A stretch of 9,611 bases of DNA from Bacteroidales bacterium (GTDB lineage: Bacteria; Bacteroidota; Bacteroidia; Bacteroidales; UBA932), in the NCBI GenBank assembly GCA_017958765.1, contig JAGDBY010000127.1, forward strand, positions 1 through 9,611, read 5' to 3'. The stretch's first letter is position 1, and the number at the start of each line of letters is the position of its first letter. Position numbers and translations under genes: made by a program. Of the stretch, positions 1 through 6,652 are shown piece by piece. Under the pieces are notes generated by a model that was not told the origin of the DNA, ran no database searches, and saw only the letters and a program-made list of their open reading frames with translations.

Positions 1-401
1 TCGGAGATCACAGGCTCTGCTACGATAACAGGCTCTGGAGCAACGGGCTGCGGAGTCTCCCTAGAAGGTGTATTCACAGCAACTGCCGTCCTGGCGGAAA
101 CCGACTTGATCTCCTGCACAGGAGCCGTAACTTCTTCGTGCGGAGCTTCCGGAGTGATATCCACACTCTCTGCTACCGCAGGAAGTGCAATCTTACTGTC
201 GCCTCTGTCAACTGCGAGCACCAACCCGACGGCAAGACACGCAGCGGCCGCCAGAGATATCATAGACACTCTGAACGCCACTTTGCGACGGTGCGCTGCC
301 GCCATCTTCTGCTCGATACCTGACCAAAGGCCGTCACCGACCTCAACCTGGTATCCTTCCAGCTTCTCCCTTATAATCTGATCAAATCTGGAATCAGTCA
401 T
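1..401 (-). CDS. Single-pass membrane protein paired with ECF sigma factor, possible anti-sigma (3' end outside window)
   Basis: The reading frame is open from ATG at 401 to the window edge, giving the first 133 residues. About 40 polar residues come first, with a motif around residues 17-30 (GYQVEV..GLWSGIE). A basic stretch (HRRK, 37-40) and one hydrophobic segment at about 42-64 follow. After that comes a Pro/Glu/Val/Ala-rich stretch (about 72-133) that looks like an extracytoplasmic linker. The positive-inside rule puts the N-terminus in the cytoplasm. ATG 401 lies 1 nt after the sigma factor stop, with AAGGA about 8 nt upstream; ATG 410, in the same frame, would abut that AAGGA and overlap the sigma gene. 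Bacteroidota often carry such a protein next to an ECF sigma factor, sometimes with a C-terminal outer-membrane beta-barrel domain, which would lie outside this window. There is no HxxxCxxC zinc anti-sigma motif, so the anti-sigma role is inferred from context only. I do not recognise a specific family. Confidence 0.75.
   Translation of the reverse strand, partial: MTDSRFDQIIREKLEGYQVEVGDGLWSGIEQKMAAAHRRKVAFRVSMISLAAAACLAVGLVLAVDRGDSKIALPAVAESVDITPEAPHEEVTAPVQEIKSVSARTAVAVNTPSRETPQPVAPEPVIVAEPVIS
10..37. repeat. Short direct repeat coding for Glu-Pro-Val-Ile units
   Basis: The 10-mer acaggctctg occurs at 10-19 and again at 28-37, a period of 18 bases. On the minus strand it encodes two EPVI units six residues apart in the Pro-rich linker of the truncated membrane protein. 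The repeat keeps the reading frame, and more copies may lie beyond the window edge. Confidence 0.6.
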
Positions 402-402
402 A

Positions 403-936
403 TTATTCATTCCTTTTTATTCTTTCCAATAACCACGCCCTTGCCCTGCTTAACTGAGAACGGGATGTCCCCTCAGATATTTTCAACATCTTCGCTATCT
501 CGGAGTGGTCGAAACCCTCGATCACATATAAATTAAAAACGGTTCTAAAGCCTTGGGGAAGAGCATTTATCAACTTCATCAAATCTCCGGCCTGGATGCT
601 GTCAAGTGTATCGCACTTGACATTGTCCACTGAATCCGCAAGCTCTATTTCGTCAGAGAACTTGAGTGCATCATTTCTCCTGAGCTGCATCAGCGCGGTA
701 TTTACGAAAATGCGTCTTACCCAGCCTTCAAAAGAACCGTCTCCTTTATATGAACCTAATTTATCAAACAACGTCACAAAGCCATCCTGAAGCACATCCT
801 TTGCCGCCTCAGCGTCCGGGATATAGCGCCTGCAGACTGCCATCATTTTAGGGGCAAAGCTCCTGTAGAGCTCTCTCTGAGCCTCAGGATCACGCTTCAG
901 ACATCCGTCAATAACTTTTGAATAGTCGTTATTCAC
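403..936 (-). CDS. ECF (RpoE-like) RNA polymerase sigma factor
   Basis: The product is a 177-residue group 4 sigma factor, which directs RNA polymerase to a set of promoters, typically in response to an envelope signal. Region 2 spans about residues 12-88, with the core-binding helix DAEAAKDVLQDGF (41-53) and the -10 recognition part FEGWVRRIFVN (69-79). A short acidic linker (about 90-118) leads to region 4 (about 119-175), whose helix-turn-helix (FDHSEIAKML...GTSRSQLSRAR, 142-166) would read the -35 element. The length is normal and no region 1 or 3 is present, as expected of ECF factors. The start is GTG: no in-frame ATG lies close upstream, the next Met (31) would destroy region 2.1, and AAGG sits 9 nt before the GTG. 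It lies 61 nt after radA and 1 nt before the membrane protein gene, so those two genes are probably cotranscribed and coupled. The ECF subgroup and target genes cannot be read from this sequence. Confidence 0.95.
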   Translation of the reverse strand: MNNDYSKVIDGCLKRDPEAQRELYRSFAPKMMAVCRRYIPDAEAAKDVLQDGFVTLFDKLGSYKGDGSFEGWVRRIFVNTALMQLRRNDALKFSDEIELADSVDNVKCDTLDSIQAGDLMKLINALPQGFRTVFNLYVIEGFDHSEIAKMLKISEGTSRSQLSRARAWLLERIKRNE

Positions 937-954
937 TTCTGTGTACCTTGTTAA

Positions 955-983
955 GATGCAAAAACTGACTGTTTTGTTGCATC
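955..983 (-). promoter_or_regulatory. Hairpin between radA and the sigma factor gene
   Basis: A perfect 7-nt inverted repeat (gatgcaa at 955-961, ttgcatc at 977-983) can be extended inwards by AAAC/GTTT (962-965 with 971-974) across a 2-nt bulge, leaving a 5-nt loop. It lies in the 61-nt gap after the radA stop and ends about 18 nt before the sigma factor GTG. On the minus strand it is followed by TTAAC, not a U-run, so it is not a classical intrinsic terminator. It might attenuate read-through, protect the upstream message 3' end or shape the sigma leader. Its stem is AT-rich, so chance is possible. Confidence 0.3.
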
Positions 984-997
984 GACGTTGACATTAT

Positions 998-2377
998 TTA
1001 GTTACAAAGATTGCGGCAAAGTGTCGGAATATCCGGAACTGCCACTACTTCAATACTTTTCTTAGAGAATGAACTCTCCTTGTTAAATGACGAAATATAG
1101 ATCTTCCTGAAACCCAGTTTTTCAGCCTCGGATATTCTGCGTTCAATCTGACTTACCGGCCTGATTTCCCCGCTGAGGCCCACTTCACCGGCGAAGCAAG
1201 TGTCCAGAGGGACCGGGAGGTCGAAATTAGAGGAGAGAATGGCCACGATAACCGCCAGGTCGCAGGAAGGGTCGGTGATTCTCACCCCTCCGGCCACGTT
1301 GAGGAACACGTCTTTTATCCCCAGTTTAAACCCGGCTCTCTTCTCCAGAACCGCCAAAAGCATATTCATCTTTCTCACGTCAAATCCGGTGGCGCTCCTC
1401 TGCGGCGTACCGTATGCGGCCGTGCTCACAAGGGCCTGTATCTCAATCAAGAAAGGCCTTGTGCCGTCCATCATAGCCGATACCGCTATTCCGCTCAGGT
1501 CTTCCTTGTGCATCGGGATGAGCATTTCGGAAGGGTTGCTGACCTCTTTCAGGCCGCTTCCCGTCATCTCGAATACAGCCAGTTCGTCTGTAGAACCGAA
1601 CCTGTTCTTTATGCTACGGAGAATGCGGTATGAGCCCTTTGTGTCGCCCTCGAACTGCAGCACCACGTCCACGATATGCTCCAGCACCTTAGGTCCGGCG
1701 ATGGCTCCGTCCTTTGTGATATGACCGATCAGAATTACCGGGACGTTATTCTCTTTAGCATATCTGAGAAGCAGATTGGCGCATTCTCTAACCTGAGAAA
1801 CACTTCCGGCTGAAGACTCCACGCTCTCGCTGTAGATAGTCTGGATGGAATCCACAATCATCAGGTCGGGAGATACCTCCATCGCCTGAGCGAGAATATT
1901 CTCCAACAGAGTTTCACTGAGAATCAGGCAGTTGGAATCATCTCCGCCGAGTCGTCCGGCGCGCAGTTTCACCTGCTTGGGACTCTCCTCTCCCGATACA
2001 TATAATGTCTTGAGGGAGACGTTGCTGAGAGGGATCTGAAGAGAAAGAGTCGATTTACCGATGCCCGGCTCGCCTCCTATCAACACCAGTGATCCCTCCA
2101 CCAATCCTCCGCCGAGGATTCGGTCCACCTCGCCTATGCCGATCAGCTTACGGTTATCAGCGCTCACCGAGATAGACGCCAGCGGCTGCGCCGATGCCTG
2201 CTGCCCTGCCGACAGAATCGCTTTCCCTCTCGAAGAGGCGCTTTTTGACGATTTGGGAGCCTTAGGCTCTTCCACCATCGTATTCCACTCTCCGCAGGCG
2301 GGACACTGTCCCATCCATTTCGGGCTCTCGTTTCCGCAGGAAGTACAGAACCACACGGTTTTAATCTTGCTTGACAT
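998..2377 (-). CDS. radA: DNA repair protein RadA (Sms)
   Basis: RadA is a RecA-like ATPase that promotes branch migration of recombination intermediates and helps RecA-dependent repair. From the ATG at 2377 the protein has 459 residues, the normal length. Order of domains: a four-cysteine zinc finger (C11, C14, C25, C28); a linker; the RecA-like core with Walker A GEPGIGKST (102-110) and Walker B LMIVDS (172-177); the RadA-specific KNRFG motif (257-261); and a C-terminal Lon-protease-like domain (about 295-455) with GEVGLSGEIRPV (397-408). All hallmarks are intact. An upstream in-frame TTG at 2383 would add two residues, but ATG 2377 gives the family-like start MSSKIKT. The start lies 17 nt inside the 3' end of prmC, so translation is probably coupled. 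No Shine-Dalgarno sequence is evident, which is usual for the phylum. The stop is TAA at 998-1000. Confidence 0.98.
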   Translation of the reverse strand: MSSKIKTVWFCTSCGNESPKWMGQCPACGEWNTMVEEPKAPKSSKSASSRGKAILSAGQQASAQPLASISVSADNRKLIGIGEVDRILGGGLVEGSLVLIGGEPGIGKSTLSLQIPLSNVSLKTLYVSGEESPKQVKLRAGRLGGDDSNCLILSETLLENILAQAMEVSPDLMIVDSIQTIYSESVESSAGSVSQVRECANLLLRYAKENNVPVILIGHITKDGAIAGPKVLEHIVDVVLQFEGDTKGSYRILRSIKNRFGSTDELAVFEMTGSGLKEVSNPSEMLIPMHKEDLSGIAVSAMMDGTRPFLIEIQALVSTAAYGTPQRSATGFDVRKMNMLLAVLEKRAGFKLGIKDVFLNVAGGVRITDPSCDLAVIVAILSSNFDLPVPLDTCFAGEVGLSGEIRPVSQIERRISEAEKLGFRKIYISSFNKESSFSKKSIEVVAVPDIPTLCRNLCN

Positions 2378-3218
2378 AAACAAATCGGTCTTTATCGTTA
2401 AAATCCTTCACTATCTGCGCCCCTTCGAACAGTTCCGCCACCTGAGAGGCTAAATTTTCATTTACTTCCATCCAGAGCATACCGTTCTCACTCAGCAGAG
2501 AAGCGGCCCAATTCTTTATAGCTCTGTAGAATACCAACGGGTCGCCGTCATCCACGAAGAGGGCGATTTCTGGCTCATAATCAAGCACGTTGCGCCTCAT
2601 ATTCTCCTTCTCCTTATTCATTATGTAAGGAGGATTGCTGATGATCAGGTCGAACTTAGGCAATCCCTGCGGGGGATTCTCCAAAACATCCGCCTTGAAG
2701 AATACCGGGCGTACTTCGCACTCTTTCACCCTCTGTTTGCAGGCAATCTTCAATGCCTCGTCGGATATGTCGCACCCGTACACCTGCACTCCTGAGAATT
2801 CGCTGGCGAAAGCGTAAGCCAGGCAGCCGGAGCCTGTGCACATATCCAACATGTTATATTGCTCCCGGTCGCTTCCGGAGAGGTTTTTCTCCACCTCGTC
2901 GGCGGCCAGTTCAAACATCTGCTCAGTTTCAGGGCGGGGGATCAGACATCCCTCCTTCACTTTTATCCGAAGCCCGGCAAACTCAGTGAAACCCAGTACA
3001 TACTGCAGCGGGCGGCCATTCTCCAAATCGGCAGCCATTCTGTCTAGGGAGGCAACTTGCTCGGCGGTGAGCTTCGCATCCCCGTGAGAATATATTCTGC
3101 TCACATCCCAGGCCAGAGCGGCGCTCACAGCTTTCAGAGCTATTGCCCTGGACTCCTCTGCAGGATACAGTGATTCCAGTCGCCTGCGCAGAGCAGCGAT
3201 ATATTCATCAACTATCAT
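2361..3218 (-). CDS. prmC: Peptide chain release factor N5-glutamine methyltransferase PrmC (HemK)
   Basis: PrmC methylates the glutamine of the GGQ motif in release factors RF1 and RF2, using S-adenosylmethionine, and so speeds peptide release in the cytoplasm. The 285-residue product has the two-domain family plan. The N-terminal helical substrate-binding domain (about 1-80) ends in RPLQYVLG (69-76) and is followed by LIPRPETE (92-99). The Rossmann-fold domain has the SAM-binding loop DMCTGSGCLA (125-134), the acidic D150 at the end of the next strand (VYGCDIS), and the catalytic NPPY (195-198), which binds the glutamine amide. Length and motifs are normal. The ATG at 3218 shares one base with the ddl stop (TAATG), and the 3' end overlaps the radA start by 17 nt, so it is an internal gene of an operon. 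The usual partner prfA is not adjacent here. Confidence 0.97.
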   Translation of the reverse strand: MIVDEYIAALRRRLESLYPAEESRAIALKAVSAALAWDVSRIYSHGDAKLTAEQVASLDRMAADLENGRPLQYVLGFTEFAGLRIKVKEGCLIPRPETEQMFELAADEVEKNLSGSDREQYNMLDMCTGSGCLAYAFASEFSGVQVYGCDISDEALKIACKQRVKECEVRPVFFKADVLENPPQGLPKFDLIISNPPYIMNKEKENMRRNVLDYEPEIALFVDDGDPLVFYRAIKNWAASLLSENGMLWMEVNENLASQVAELFEGAQIVKDFNDKDRFVYVKQD

Positions 3219-4195
3219 TATTCAGGAAGGTTAGCCTCTATTATCCCTGTCAGAAAATCGGTCATGCTCTGCCCTGAAACGGCCACCATCTTTGGTACCA
3301 GACTCATTTTGGTCATTCCCGGAGCGGTATTTATCTCGAGGAAGAAAAGGCCTCTCTCATTGAGAATGTAGTCAATCCTGATAAGGCCGGAGCACCCCAT
3401 AAACCTGTATATCTTTTCGGAAACTTCGCTGATGAGCTTTCTCTCGTCTTCATTGATGTGAGCAGGGCACACCTCGTCGCTCTTGCCCAGATACTTGGCT
3501 TCATAGTCGAAGTATTCATTGTAGGATATAATCTCGGTAACCGGAAGTGCAATCACCTGATCCCCTTTCTTATAGATACCCTGTGTCATCTCCCTGCCCG
3601 GGATGTATGACTCAACCAGAATGACGTCACCTTCCTCGAAAGCGTACTCTATAGCCGGAGCCAGATCCCCTTCAATCTTCACTTTTGTGATACCGAAGCT
3701 GCTGCCTCCGTCCGCCGGTTTAACAAACAGCGGGAGTCCCAGCTTGGCGATAATCTGGGATACGTTGTATTCATCACCCTTGCGGAGCACCACCTCGTCG
3801 GCCATCTGAATGCCGGCACCTCTCAGGTAGCTCTTGCAGGAATATTTGCTGAAAGCTACGGTATTTACGAAAGCGCTGCAGGATGCACAGGGCACCTCCA
3901 GCATCTCAAAATAGCCCTGGAGAAGTCCGTTCTCCCCCGGCACGCCGTGAATCATCGGGAAGGCTATGTCGAACTTGACTCCGTTGAAGGAGAAGTCCCC
4001 TTTCTCCACCGGCCCTTTGACAATCTTTTGGTCGTTCTCCCATTCTACCACTTCCCAGTCAGCTCCTTTGAGAAGCACTTCATACACGTCGAACTTCTCT
4101 CTGTCAATCATCGACGCCGTATAGCGCCCGCTGAGAATGGATATTTCATATTCTGAAGAGTTTCCTCCGTAAATAACAGCTACACTTTTTTTCAT
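3218..4195 (-). CDS. ddl: D-alanine--D-alanine ligase
   Basis: Ddl is a cytoplasmic ATP-grasp enzyme that joins two D-alanines to make the dipeptide added by MurF to the peptidoglycan precursor. The 325-residue product has the N-terminal GGNSSEYEISI (10-20; E15 corresponds to the Glu that holds the first D-Ala), HGVPGENG (83-90), the ATP-binding VKPADGGSSFGITKV (158-172), the omega-loop FDYEAKY (229-235), RIDY (273-276; D275) and the metal-binding EINTAPGMT (287-295; E287, N289). The Tyr-containing omega-loop and the GGSS motif resemble D-Ala-D-Ala ligases rather than VanA-type D-Ala-D-Lac enzymes, so I infer no vancomycin-resistance role. The ATG at 4195 is followed by a run of seven A. The gene begins 21 nt after the PBP1A stop and ends in TAATG with prmC. 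It lies outside the classical mur/fts cluster, but next to another cell-wall gene. Confidence 0.96.
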   Translation of the reverse strand: MKKSVAVIYGGNSSEYEISILSGRYTASMIDREKFDVYEVLLKGADWEVVEWENDQKIVKGPVEKGDFSFNGVKFDIAFPMIHGVPGENGLLQGYFEMLEVPCASCSAFVNTVAFSKYSCKSYLRGAGIQMADEVVLRKGDEYNVSQIIAKLGLPLFVKPADGGSSFGITKVKIEGDLAPAIEYAFEEGDVILVESYIPGREMTQGIYKKGDQVIALPVTEIISYNEYFDYEAKYLGKSDEVCPAHINEDERKLISEVSEKIYRFMGCSGLIRIDYILNERGLFFLEINTAPGMTKMSLVPKMVAVSGQSMTDFLTGIIEANLPE

Positions 4196-4216
4196 ACACT
4201 CTGTTTCAATCTTTCT

Positions 4217-6565
4217 TTAAAAAAATATGGCATCCCTGCGCTTGTTACCGTCGCTCACCAGGTCTTCGTCACCGCCGGTACAGTCGAAACTCATATTCCA
4301 GCCGACCGGAGGGGTGAACTGCTCGCCGTTCTCTATTCTGATGGTAGGGTCGCTGAGGACTTTGCTCATAAATATACCCCAGATAGGAAGAGCCATATTG
4401 GATCCGCCTCCGAGAGCCAGACTCTCGAAGTGAACTGAACGGTCCTCCGCTCCTACCCACACGCCCGCGGTGAGTTTAGGCAGGTATCCTATGAACCAAC
4501 CGTCGCTCTGGTCATTGGTGGTGCCGGTTTTCCCGGCAGCGCCCTGGATGCCGTATTTCCAGACAAGTCTGGTAGCGGTACCCTCACGGACGACTCCCTG
4601 CATCAGATTGACCATCAGGTAGGCGGTATTCTCACTGATAGCCTCCCGCTTGCGGACAGTGAAGTTTGAGAGCAGGTTGCCCGCATTGTCCTCTATCTTC
4701 TCCACCATCAAAGCGTCCACGTAGAATCCTTTAGAAGGGAAGGTATTGTATGCTGCAACCATCTCAGACACTGACATATCGCACGAACCTACGCACAGAG
4801 AATAGACAGGGTCGAGGTGGTTTGTGATACCGAGTTTGTGACACATCTCCACCATCGCCTCCGGCCCGAACTGCTTCATCAGATAGGCCGAAATGTTGTT
4901 GGAGCTGTGTGTCAGGCCCCATTTCAGGGTAACGGTATTGCCTATGTATTCATCCTTGTCGGTACTGTTCGGAGTCCAGATTCCGTCCGGAACCACGAAA
5001 CTGTACGGGATGTTCACTGCTTTGTCGCAAGGGGTGAATCCCTCCTGCATAGCGAGGGTGTAGAGGAACGGCTTGATGGTGGATCCCACCTGACGGCGTC
5101 CCTGAGAGGCATTGTCATACAGGAAATACCTGTGGTCAGGACCTCCTACATAAGCCTTCATCTTGCCGGTACCCGGCTCCATAGCGATCAACGCCGCACG
5201 GAGGAATGACTTCGAGTACCTTATCGAGTCGTTCGGAGTCATCACGGTGTCCACGTATCCCTGCTTGTTCCATGCAAAGACTCTCATAGGCACCTTCTCG
5301 TCGAAGGATTGGAGGATCTCATTCTCGCTGTATCCTCTGTCCTTCATATCTATATAGCGGTCGCTCCAGCGGCGGGCCTGGTTCATCACCAGCCTTATCA
5401 CGCTGTCATCGACATCGTTTGAGAAAGGTCTTTTTCTCTTGACGCTGAGGTCGTTCCAGAATGCCGGCTGCAGATCCTGGCTAAGGTGCTCCCTTACTGC
5501 CTCCTCTGCATACTGCTGCATCCTTGAATCTATAGTGGTGTAGATTTTCAGACCGTCGGTGAAGAGATTATACTGGGTTCCGTCCGGCTTCAGGTTTTTG
5601 TTCAGCCAGCCGTAGAGAGGATTCTCAACCCAAGCTGTAGAATCCTTCTGGTAATCCTCTACATATGTATAACTGCTCCTCTTCGGCTCTGTAGCCTGCA
5701 TCACTCTGCGCAGCATATCCCTGAAATAAGGGGCCAGACCGGCATTGTGGTCCTGCACCTGGTAAGAGAGCTCTATCGGGAGCTGCACTATCGAATCGCG
5801 GTCGGCTTTAGAGAGGTAGCCGTATTTGGCCATCTGATTGAGAACGTGGTTTCTGCGCTGGAAAGACTGGTCGTAGTTGAGGACCGGATTGTATCTTGTC
5901 GGCTTGTTGACCATTCCCACCAGGCAGGCGCTCTCTTCAACAGTCAGCTCCGAAGGGGATTTGTCGAAGAATGTACGGGCCGCAGTGTTGATGCCGTAAG
6001 CGTTGCTTCCGAAGAATATGGCGTTCATATACATCGCCATCAGCTCCTCCTTGGTATAGTTACGCTCCAGTTTGACCGCGGTAATCCACTCTTTGAGCTT
6101 GCTTCCTATCAGTTTGAAATACTTGCTCCCCGGGAATCTCGAAGGCTCGGTGTCTCTCGGGAAGAGGGTCTTGGCAAGCTGCTGGGTAATGGTACTTCCT
6201 CCTCCCTGACTGCTGTTACGCATCAGAATGGTCTTCACTCCAACCCTGGCGAGACTTCGCAGGTCGATACCTGAGTGTTTGTAGAATCTGGCATCCTCTG
6301 TGGCTATCGCAGCGTTGACAAGAGACTCGGGCAGTTCGTCGAAAGAGACGAATGAACGGTTCTCTTTGTGGAATGTGCTGAACACCTTCCCGTCGCAGGA
6401 AATCAGCTCTGTAGCGAGGTTGGTCTCGGTATTCTCGAGCTGATTGAATGACGGTATCTCACCGAAAACGGATACCAAAAACAGGGTTAGAAACAGTATC
6501 AGAAATGGCGCTACAAGGATGATCCACCACCATTTTACTATCTTTTTCTTTGTTCCTTCTTTCAT
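4217..6565 (-). CDS. mrcA: Class A penicillin-binding protein 1A (bifunctional glycosyltransferase/transpeptidase)
   Basis: This bifunctional peptidoglycan synthase polymerises lipid II into glycan strands and cross-links stem peptides on the outer face of the inner membrane. The 782-residue product has a basic cytoplasmic N-terminus (KEGTKKK), one membrane anchor (about 12-34) and a GT51 glycosyltransferase domain (about 60-235). That domain has the catalytic Glu in ATEDARFYKHSG (E90), the GGSTITQQLAK motif (122-132) and ERNYTKEELMAMYMN (167-181). A linker region (about 340-455) leads to the transpeptidase domain, with active serine S495 in GSTIKPF (SxxK, S495-K498), SxN at 554-556 (HSSNN) and KTGT at 679-682. 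All catalytic residues are present. The linker carries the DTVMTPNDSIRY type seen in Bacteroidota PBP1A. The ATG at 6565 has AAAAGG about 8 nt upstream. It is the first gene of the minus-strand cluster. The symbol mrcA (also ponA) follows the E. coli homologue; Bacteroidota may have paralogues. Confidence 0.97.
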   Translation of the reverse strand: MKEGTKKKIVKWWWIILVAPFLILFLTLFLVSVFGEIPSFNQLENTETNLATELISCDGKVFSTFHKENRSFVSFDELPESLVNAAIATEDARFYKHSGIDLRSLARVGVKTILMRNSSQGGGSTITQQLAKTLFPRDTEPSRFPGSKYFKLIGSKLKEWITAVKLERNYTKEELMAMYMNAIFFGSNAYGINTAARTFFDKSPSELTVEESACLVGMVNKPTRYNPVLNYDQSFQRRNHVLNQMAKYGYLSKADRDSIVQLPIELSYQVQDHNAGLAPYFRDMLRRVMQATEPKRSSYTYVEDYQKDSTAWVENPLYGWLNKNLKPDGTQYNLFTDGLKIYTTIDSRMQQYAEEAVREHLSQDLQPAFWNDLSVKRKRPFSNDVDDSVIRLVMNQARRWSDRYIDMKDRGYSENEILQSFDEKVPMRVFAWNKQGYVDTVMTPNDSIRYSKSFLRAALIAMEPGTGKMKAYVGGPDHRYFLYDNASQGRRQVGSTIKPFLYTLAMQEGFTPCDKAVNIPYSFVVPDGIWTPNSTDKDEYIGNTVTLKWGLTHSSNNISAYLMKQFGPEAMVEMCHKLGITNHLDPVYSLCVGSCDMSVSEMVAAYNTFPSKGFYVDALMVEKIEDNAGNLLSNFTVRKREAISENTAYLMVNLMQGVVREGTATRLVWKYGIQGAAGKTGTTNDQSDGWFIGYLPKLTAGVWVGAEDRSVHFESLALGGGSNMALPIWGIFMSKVLSDPTIRIENGEQFTPPVGWNMSFDCTGGDEDLVSDGNKRRDAIFF

Positions 6566-6589
6566 TGTCAGTACCTTTTACCCAAACTA

Positions 6590-6597
6590 CAAATTTA
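6590..6597 (-). promoter_or_regulatory. Putative -7 box of the PBP1A operon promoter
   Basis: On the minus strand this reads TAAATTTG, an exact match to the Bacteroidota -7 consensus TAnnTTTG, 24 nt before the PBP1A ATG. The transcript would start near 6583-6586, with a leader of about 20 nt that includes AAAAGG. I see no TTG at the expected -33 position, so support rests on one box and the position. Confidence 0.45.
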
Positions 6598-6607
6598 GGA
6601 AATTAAA

Positions 6608-6640
6608 TTTGGATAATTGTATTGTTTATAACTTACTTTG
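6608..6640 (+). promoter_or_regulatory. Putative topA promoter
   Basis: TTTG at 6608-6611 and TTACTTTG at 6633-6640 (one mismatch to the Bacteroidota TAnnTTTG box) are 21 nt apart, which fits the -33/-7 spacing of housekeeping promoters in this phylum. Transcription would start near 6644-6648, about 20 nt before the preferred topA start at 6665. Much of the 99-nt gap is AT-rich and shared with the divergent PBP1A promoter, so chance matches to short boxes are likely. Confidence 0.45.
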
Positions 6641-6652
6641 CCGTTCCAACAG

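Noticed and set aside
106..381. Open frame of 91 codons on the plus strand at the left edge
   Set aside because: The minus-strand frame gives a sensible cytoplasmic head, membrane span and linker, and sits 1 nt after the sigma gene. The plus-strand product is Ser/Thr/Ala-rich low-complexity sequence.
984..1020. Possible promoter for the sigma factor within the end of radA
   Set aside because: A TTTG is present on the minus strand, but no TAnnTTTG box lies at a suitable distance, so I could not support a promoter.
1200..1724. Open frame of 174 codons on the plus strand opposite radA
   Set aside because: It is antisense to a fully intact RadA, with no domain and no independent promoter or ribosome binding site.
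3218..4195. Vancomycin-resistance-type D-Ala-D-Lac ligase
   Set aside because: The omega-loop has the Tyr-containing FDYEAKY form of ordinary Ddl enzymes, and no vanH or vanX-like gene is adjacent.
4196..4240. Possible intrinsic terminator at the end of PBP1A (T7 run on the minus strand)
   Set aside because: No stable hairpin precedes the T-run, and ddl starts 21 nt further on as the next gene of the cluster.
5747..6274. Open frame of 175 codons on the plus strand opposite PBP1A
   Set aside because: It overlaps the conserved glycosyltransferase domain of PBP1A; the composition looks like an antisense shadow.
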